A stretch of DNA of 64,000 bases from assembly GCF_036588685.1 (NCBI RefSeq), contig NC_086382.1, positions 61,398,987 to 61,462,986 on the forward strand, in the 5' to 3' direction. Made by a program: the position numbers and the translations under genes. Under the pieces are notes generated by a model. The model was not told the origin of the DNA. It ran no database searches and saw only the letters and a program-made list of their open reading frames with translations. Below are positions 57,443 through 64,000 of this stretch, in pieces (within the stretch, counting starts at the first letter, position 1; each line of letters starts with the position of its first letter). Source of the DNA: Mytilus trossulus (Eukaryota > Mollusca > Bivalvia > Mytilida > Mytilidae).

Positions 57443-58378
57443 AAAACACATAATGTGTTGCTTTTCTTTTCTCTTCTTTTTTTTCTTATTGTATTGTCAT
57501 AAATCCGGGCATTGGTTTTGTCGTTTGAATCACAGGGATCCTCGGTTAGCAGATTGAAATTTTGTTAATCAAAGTTTTTTCTTCATCTAGACAACATTGT
57601 TGTCAACTGAGGCGAAGCCGAGTTGATAATAATTGTTCGAAGGGTACCAATCTTCTCTAGCATCCTCTCAGCTATATGTAATTTCATTTATTATAACGAA
57701 TGTTCATTTATTATTCAAGTTAAAGTACTTAAACAGTATGGCACCGTGTACATTAACAACGTTACAGTTATTAGAAGAAGAAAAAACAGAAGTAAAACAA
57801 GATATATTCATTTTAATTTTGACAGTCTATGAAAAAGTTATGAGACTAACATATCACTGAGAACTTGCACAATGTCTTTTATTCATTGATGTTAATTATC
57901 TATTTTTGATTACTCGAAAGGATGGCATTGAAAAATGTCACCAGCTGAGTCATGGGATAAAGTAAATAATGATCGTATCTGTAATCTGTAATATATTTTC
58001 TGCCAATGTAGGCACACTCTTCCGAGTATTGGTTTTTCACATCATGAATAAAAATATCTTCCACCAATATCACTATACACTATATACATTGTACATCATA
58101 TTCTTGACGATAAAATTGGACTTAATGTCAATATCATCAAATCATTAAATATTTTAAAATCTAAAATATTTATCTAAAGATATCACTGTTTAAGAGTAGA
58201 CAACCAATCGACACTTAGGATTCATAAAATTTTATTATCTACTTTCTTTTCTTTTTCTTTATATCATCTAATTGCAACAGTCTATATCTTTCACAATGGA
58301 GATTATAACATAATCGCCTACATTTTGGATCTATAATGTTTTGTATCACTTTAAAAACTTTTTCATTTCTTAACATTG

Positions 58379-58702
58379 TCATGTAAGTAAAGGGATCAAG
58401 ATCAGTTGTAAAATGTCAAAATGTTCACCTTTCATATTAAAAGCAGCTAACTCTTCACTACAGGAATTAATTAAATCTTCCAAAATTGGTTTTCTGATAT
58501 CTTCTAAACTTTTACACGGTAATAAGAAATGTGGTAAAGTTTCTTCTGTTTCATTGCACAGTTTGCATATAGACAGTTCTGTATTACTTTTAAACTTGGC
58601 TCTAACTGTTTGCAGAATGTAACTCCCAGTAGCTATTTTCAATTTTGTAGGAATTCTAATAATTTCCCTTGAATTCATAGTATTTGTATTTGTATCATCC
58701 AA
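58379..58702 (-). pseudogene. LINE reverse-transcriptase C-terminal fragment
   Basis: The 107-codon minus-strand frame contains LQTVRAKFKSNTELSICKLC followed by NETEETLPHFLLPC. This C-x2-C...H-x4-C knuckle, with the ET..HFLL.C pattern, is the zinc-binding segment after the reverse transcriptase of many animal non-LTR retrotransposons. No reverse transcriptase core is found upstream, so it is a fragment. Confidence 0.7.
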
Positions 58703-58708
58703 TCAAAA

Positions 58709-58921
58709 TAGGTCTCTTCCGGCGGTTAGTTCGGCCATATTGGATAGGGGTAGATTTTCAGGAAAGAGGTGGAAATAGTATGAAAGTGTGGAAAATCCTA
58801 TGCATGTTTCTATGCAACTGCTCTGTATAAATGATGTGTTCCCGTTTCCACACTATTTTTGCCTCAATTATGAAAATCTGCCCCTATCCAGTATGGCCGA
58901 ACTAACCGTGGAGAGCCCTAT
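58709..58921. repeat. Palindromic element, GGTTAGTTCGGCCATATTGG ends
   Basis: 58724-58760 pairs with 58871-58907 (GGCCATA.TGGATAGGGG.AGATTTTCA), about 200 bp overall. It adjoins the 5' side of the LINE fragment. Confidence 0.8.
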
Positions 58922-59599
58922 TTGGCCGGGGGATGATTTGACACCATGCAGTGCATGTTGAAAATCTTATACTCGTCACTCGTCAGTTTTTATTTTAGAC
59001 TATATGTTTTCTTTTCTTATCATATAAAAAATTGTTAAGTCCTATTTGTGCGTACCCGACATTAGAATGATAATAATTTTACCCCAAAAAATAAAACATT
59101 TGAAATTTATTTACGTACTTTCTTGTGCACTTTTTTTCTGTTGTATAGTTGGTATCCATTTGGATTATAATAATATTAACTTCTTCAGAGGAGAGTTCCA
59201 TTACCAAACACTTTTGGATTTAAACCATGACGCACAAAGGATAACTGTCTTAAAAATAAATATAGTAGACGGCCAAACGTAGAAAATACTGTCAATATAA
59301 AACGAAGCCCTGAGCCACAAAGATAACTGTTTCATGAAAGAATTCCGTTGGAAAACAGTGCCATAGAGTAAGCTAAATTTAGAATCTGACATGCTTACGC
59401 CATACTTTTGTCAACAAAGCGTTACTGAACATGTCAGGATTTGGTCAATTTTCTTAATCTGTCAACTGAAAATTGATAGTCAATTAGGTTGCTACATATA
59501 TAACCTTCATCTTAATTATTTGAAATGAAATTGGACCTATTTAAATTGGGTTTCACTTCAGTATTCAAGCCAAGGACATGTATTGCTGAGTCCTGTCCC

Positions 59600-59692
59600 C
59601 TGATATCGAATCTGGGTCCGTCCGCCCTGATTCTGGTTCGCCCTAGTTTCTGTTCGCCCTAATACCTGTTCGCCCGAGTCCGTTTGCCATGA
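59600..59692. repeat. GTTCGCCC tandem fragment
   Basis: Four diverged copies of CTGGTTCGCCCTAATxC, related to the ends of the element at 3114-3731 (GGGTCCGTCCGCCC). Confidence 0.7.
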
Positions 59693-59762
59693 TTTTATTT
59701 TTTAGTTAGTATATATAGTGTTGCGTTGTGTGTATATAATTGAATGTGTTGAAGTCAGTCTA

Positions 59763-59850
59763 CAATTCAATCCATATTAAAATTAAATCTCTCACTCACT
59801 CATTTTTTAATGCTTTGTCGCTGAGAGAGAGATTTAATTTTAATTAGATT
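59763..59850. repeat. Palindromic element, TTAAAATTAAATCTCTCA
   Basis: TTAAAATTAAATCTCTCA (59778-59795) pairs with TGAGAGAGAGATTTAATTTT (from 59822); looser pairing extends outward. Confidence 0.65.
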
Positions 59851-61077
59851 GCATATTGGGCATCTGTGTACTGTGGACACATTCTTGTATTATCATGATT
59901 ATGGAAATTGGCTAAATATGGTTAATCATCATGATCATTGGATTGCAGTTATTAAGTTACTCTTGAACTTATCAATTTTAATCTTTTCTGTTCATGTATG
60001 TGGAAGGCTAAAAACAAAAGACCACTTTCGAGTTTGTCCTTCACAGGAAAAAACTCAATTATGCCCTCCTTTTTGACATTATTAACTAGATAGACGGGAA
60101 TGACGTTATGATCCCTGCACTATTAATGTTCAAGTGTCTTAGTGATCGCATTGTGCAGGATAAACTAAAAAAAATGTTTTTCTGTAGATACTAAAATCAC
60201 AATTGGCGATATCACCGGCCTCGCAGACATAGGGGACTCCACTGTAATCTTATTAGATATCAGTTCACCCTGGGTTCATTTGGGCATAGACTGATAGAGT
60301 TTGTTTGCTGTATATTCATTTGCCCTTCTTTTATTTATTTAGTTACATGTAAGGGTGCAATCAACAGTTTTTTTTCTCTGACGTCATATTTTGAGGGACC
60401 ATCTATAATTGACCCTTAGTGGTGTTAATGTTAATGAAGATACTTGTATAAAACTAGATATCATTAGAATCAGAATTTTCTCTAGTTTAGAATGAAATAA
60501 AAATAAATTGTACTTTTAATAGTACCAAAAAGTTTTATCCAGAGAGAATGGGGAAAACATTGCCTAATCTATGCATAAAAAACCTGAAATCAGGCCATGT
60601 GCACACCCATGCAGACATGATACATGCACATTTTTCATATTCAAAACTGTATGAATTTCATAGGTTTTTACCTGGTCTTTCTAAAAATTTATGCTTCAGG
60701 CTACGTTCGCCTGCTCCGAAAAGAGCTACATTGGGTGCAAATAAGTTTTGCACTTTTCACTGCCAAAAAAACAGGATGTTTACAGTTTGTCTCCCCTTAA
60801 AACATGTGTATTTAATCTAATTTTTAAAAATTATTTTAATCATTCAACCTGTTTTAATTGAAGCTAATTAACTTATTTTTACAATCAAATATAAAAAACA
60901 TGATACTTTTTTACCAATTATGTTGATAAAAAGGGACTTCCCTCCAAGTCTATTTTTAGTTGGGGAATAACCCCTAGTTTTTTATACGAAACTGTTTATA
61001 GCACCCTAAATACAATGTAGGAAGTGCCTTATTCAATTATGTTATATATTTATTTGTATTTTTATTAGGGTTGAAGT
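59851..61077. other. Upstream region of BAK
   Basis: No gene. CAGTTCACCCTGGGTTCATTTG near 60265 recalls the GTTCGCCC family. A 5'-UTR exon probably lies here or further upstream, because TTATTAG/GGTTGAAG at 61062 resembles an acceptor. Confidence 0.4.
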
Positions 61078-61325
61078 ATGGCCTACTGGGATGGAGGCTC
61101 GGGAAGTGGTGGAAAGAAGCCATCTGACATGAGGCAGCTTTCACCTCGTAAAGGGCAGGTAACTCCAGAATCAGAGGAACAAGTTATAGAAGAAACAGAG
61201 GATGTTGTCAGAAATTTTTTATTTGAACGATATACAGAGGACCTTTCCAATCAGTCAGATGACAGTTCAACTGAGACAACACCTCAGATTCAAGAGTTTA
61301 TGAATTTTACATCAGACCCACTGAG
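61078..61325 (+). CDS. BAK1: BAK coding exon 1
   Basis: Residues 1-82 plus two bases. A glycine and serine-rich N terminus, then helix 1 (residues 34-53), then an acidic loop (LSNQSDDSSTETTPQ). Donor is AG/GTACAT. Confidence 0.92.
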
Positions 61326-63416
61326 GTACATGTAATATGATACAATTACATTTACATAGCAAGAAAATAAAACCTTTAGTTCCTTTGAAAACAGAAGTTA
61401 GGTTAACATATAGAAAGAACATTCAAATACAGAGAAAAAGTTATAAAAAGAAAAAAAAACATGAGAAAAAAATGACATCAGACAATTGTAACATTGTAAT
61501 ATTAATGTAAAATGAACATCTGACAGTTTTTAAATTGTGATCCTGTGTACCTGATAAAAATAAATGAGTTAAAACTATTTGTAAGGGAATTCATTCATTG
61601 AAGTAGGACTTTCTGATTCAGCATTGGCTTTAGGGGAAAAGCCTTTAAAATTTATTAAAATCATGAATTTGGTTTTGAATCTATTTTGGCCTTTGTTGTG
61701 ATATTTTTGCAGATTAAAATAAATTGAGTCACTAAGGCCATTAACAAGAATAGGTTTGTTTGGTCTAACCCTACCTACCCAGAAAAAAGCTACCTTCTCA
61801 AAATCTGTTATTGTCCTGATGAGAAAAAGTTTTTTTTTAAATCAGATATGCATGAAGAGTAAAATAACATCTGGCCCATCAATTTCTCTATGCTGAAAAA
61901 AGAAAGAAAATGCCTGCCAACCTACCTACCAACTGTCTTTACCTTTGGGTAGGGTTTGGGCAAACAAAAATATTTTTAAGTGTGGCCTAATTAAAAAAGA
62001 CAACAATAATTTTAAAGTCAGGTCCCTATCCTATTGATGATGATGTAGTAAAGACATTGGTAATTATTAAATTATATGATACTGACCACTGGTACTTCCC
62101 AGGATACATATGCACATTACACTAACATGTACATGTTTATTCTTTCTTATTCAAAGCACATGTCATACTATATTGCACTTTTATTTTTCAGTCAAGCATC
62201 ACAAGTAGGCAGACAGCTTGCCATCATTGGTGATGATATAAATAGGAGATATGCTGACGAATTCAGTGATATGATACAACAGTTGAGAATTACTCAAGAC
62301 ACAGCATATGATGTATTTGCCAGAGTTGCCAAAAAGTAAGCAAGTTCATTTTTGGTTCATTAAAAGTATTGTTATTGCATTTACAGCAAACAACTGTTAA
62401 AATACAATTTATAGTTATTGGTTTATCTTATTGGTTATAAAATGGTGTGTATGTGTATTACCATACTTGTAAAGAAAACTGTTTTATTCATCACATATTT
62501 TGAAGGAAGTAGTACATACAATGATAGATAAAGAAAGATAACTCTGACACTAAAAATATTGCCTAATATGTTCTGATTTATTTAAAACTATGCATTTTGA
62601 GTTCATAATTCAAAATCAAAGCAATCTTTATCCCTCAGGAGTCACCACACTTGATTCTATTTTTACAAAACATATGTTACATTATCAGAAAAAAATGTCT
62701 GTGCTTTTCTCTGCTACAATAGCTACTAAACAGAAACACTTCATTTCACTGATAAACTGTAATGCGTGTGATGCACTTTCTAAACCTGCCACACATGAAA
62801 CTTTTTTTTTTGCTGCTACTTTGAATATTTTCATCACACAATTATATAAAAATCTGATGAATAGAATGACTTCATATTTGTAACTATTTCTCTATTCTGT
62901 TTTTTTTATATATAGATTAGACTGTTGGTTTTCCTGTTTGAATTGTTTAACAATAGTAATTTTGGGGCTGTTCATATTTTGCTGTTCTGTGTGAGCCAAG
63001 GGTCTGTGTTGAAGTCAATACTTTGACCTATTATAGTTTATTTTTCTGACATTGGGACTTTGTTAGAGAGCTGTCTTATTGACACTCATACCACATCTTC
63101 TTATTTGTATATATATTAATTGCATGTTTTTAAAAAAAAATAATTTTAAAACTTGTATTACCCATTTACATTGTATCTGAAACAAATTGTTTACATTAAT
63201 AACATTCCATGTTTGTTGTTTATTTACAGAATTTTTGCTGAAGGTATTAACTGGGGACGTGTAGCAGCATTATTATGTTTTGCCTATCGTATTGTGATAG
63301 AAGTTTCCAAAGAAAAAGCTTCTCAGTTTGGACAGTTTGTAAAACTAATAGTTCATTATGTAGTGAGATTTATCAGGGAAAAAATAGTGGACTGGATTGT
63401 ACAAAGAGGTGGATGG
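61078..63416 (+). CDS. BAK1: BAK-type pro-apoptotic Bcl-2 family protein, 5' three exons (3' end beyond window)
   Basis: Mitochondrial outer-membrane effector of apoptosis: when activated it oligomerises and releases cytochrome c. Coding exons 61078-61325, 62192-62335 and 63230-63416 join to 193 residues. Helix 1 region: EEQVIEETEDVVRNFLFERY (34-53). BH3: VGRQLAIIGDDINRRY (88-103) with the invariant L92 and D97. BH1: EGINWGRVAALLCFAYRI (135-152). BH2: DWIVQRGGW (185-193). The BH3 and BH1 spellings are those of BAK rather than BAX or BOK. The next exon, not in the window, should encode the last helix and the C-terminal membrane anchor. ATG has A at -3 and G at +4; the TTATTAG at 61062-61068 could be a 5'-UTR intron acceptor. 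Confidence 0.93.
61326..63229. other. BAK introns 1 and 2
   Basis: Introns 61326-62191 and 62336-63229. The only recognisable content is a minus-strand GATGTGG-family scrap at 63063-63105 (CTTATTGACACTCATACCAC). The 97-codon frame at 62590-62883 has no domain. Confidence 0.55.
62192..62335 (+). CDS. BAK1: BAK coding exon 2 (BH3)
   Basis: Residues 83-130 plus two bases. Contains QVGRQLAIIGDDINRRY, the BAK-type BH3 helix that inserts into the groove of partners, and the following helix 3-4 region ending FARVAKK. Confidence 0.95.
63230..63416 (+). CDS. BAK1: BAK coding exon 3 (BH1 and BH2)
   Basis: Residues 131-193: FAEGINWGRVAALLCFAYRI (BH1, helix 5), helix 6, then EKIVDWIVQRGGW (BH2). Phase 0 donor GTAAGT right after GGW, where vertebrate BAK also continues with the anchor segment. 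Confidence 0.95.
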
Positions 63417-63878
63417 GTAAGTTGTCATAGTTACTAGTCTTGATACTGTAGAATAACTTGTTTTATACTGCAATCAGCTATTTTACTATACAGATAAAGC
63501 TATACGTATAAACGTTAGCTTTATACGTCAATGACCCCAACTAACCTATAAGCCCCGCCTCCTTATTTCATCAACAACGCCACGTCACGACCATGACAAC
63601 GTAAAGTAACAATGGTCAAACTTTTATGAATTTAAACTTTTATGACTTCAAATTGGTTATTTATAATCATGATTATCAAATGTTATTAATTAAGTTTATT
63701 TTCCCTTTCTAATTCCTTAATATGTCAATGTCTTATCGCCTGGACTACGCTCAAAGGGAAATACCCCAAAATGGTACCCCAAGAGGGAAATTCCAAACAT
63801 CTTTTTTAACAATTTTTGATATATATTGTTTTCATTTTAAATTGTTTTTTTCGATTTCAGTATAAAGACAATATACGT

Positions 63879-64000
63879 ATAGTGTCTTGAAATATGAAAT
63901 TTATTTGTATTCAGCACGAAACGGGAAAATGCTCGGTAGAACCTCGCATTTTCCCGTTTCTAAGCCTCATACAAATAAATTTCATATTTCAAGACACTAT
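63879..64000. repeat. Palindromic element reaching the window end
   Basis: ATAGTGTCTTGAAATATGAA pairs with TTCATATTTCAAGACACTAT at the very end; inner GAAACGGGAAAATG pairs with CATTTTCCCGTTTC around GCTCGGTAGAACCTCG. The arms may continue past the window. Lies in BAK intron 3. Confidence 0.85.

Overview
The window is eukaryotic nuclear DNA, very AT-rich. It carries three intron-rich protein genes, all on the plus strand, in a dense background of dispersed repeats. The spliced proteins are animal-type. The repeat families (GATGTGG/CAATGAGAC modules, AGCTCACCTGG...GGTGAGC arrays, GGGGCGGATCCAGCC elements, CTGTGGATTCAT palindromes) are ones I associate with marine bivalves, most likely a mussel of the Mytilus group. 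The organism call is inference from memory; the gene calls rest on reading frames and splice sites that can be traced in the sequence.

Layout: (1) 1-2719, repeats upstream of the first gene, including a 1.3-kb element with terminal inverted repeats packed with a near-palindromic ACAAAA...TTTTGT motif. (2) 2720-26826, CDK8/CDK19, the kinase of the Mediator CDK module: 13 coding exons, 439 codons, last intron 11.7 kb and repeat-filled, followed by a probable long 3' UTR to about 29.7 kb. (3) 29.7-31.96 kb, intergenic, with a perfect 50-bp-stem hairpin. (4) 31961-49197, AMD1, S-adenosylmethionine decarboxylase proenzyme: 12 coding exons, 332 codons. Its seventh intron is a textbook AT-AC U12-type (minor spliceosome) intron, and intron 2 holds a Ginger-like DNA transposon remnant. 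(5) 49.2-61.08 kb, intergenic, with a 35-bp minisatellite, palindromic elements and a LINE fragment. (6) 61078 to the window end, the first three coding exons of a BAK-type pro-apoptotic Bcl-2 protein; the exon for the C-terminal membrane anchor lies beyond the window.

The genes are unrelated in function (transcription control, polyamine synthesis, mitochondrial apoptosis). CDK8/19 next to AMD1 matches the adjacency of CDK19 and AMD1 on human 6q21 as I recall it, although there the two genes are divergent and here they are tandem. All exon joins were checked for phase continuity; every intron is GT-AG except AMD1 intron 7. No rRNA, functional tRNA, CRISPR array or prokaryotic feature was seen. 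Most other open frames are chance or repeat-derived.
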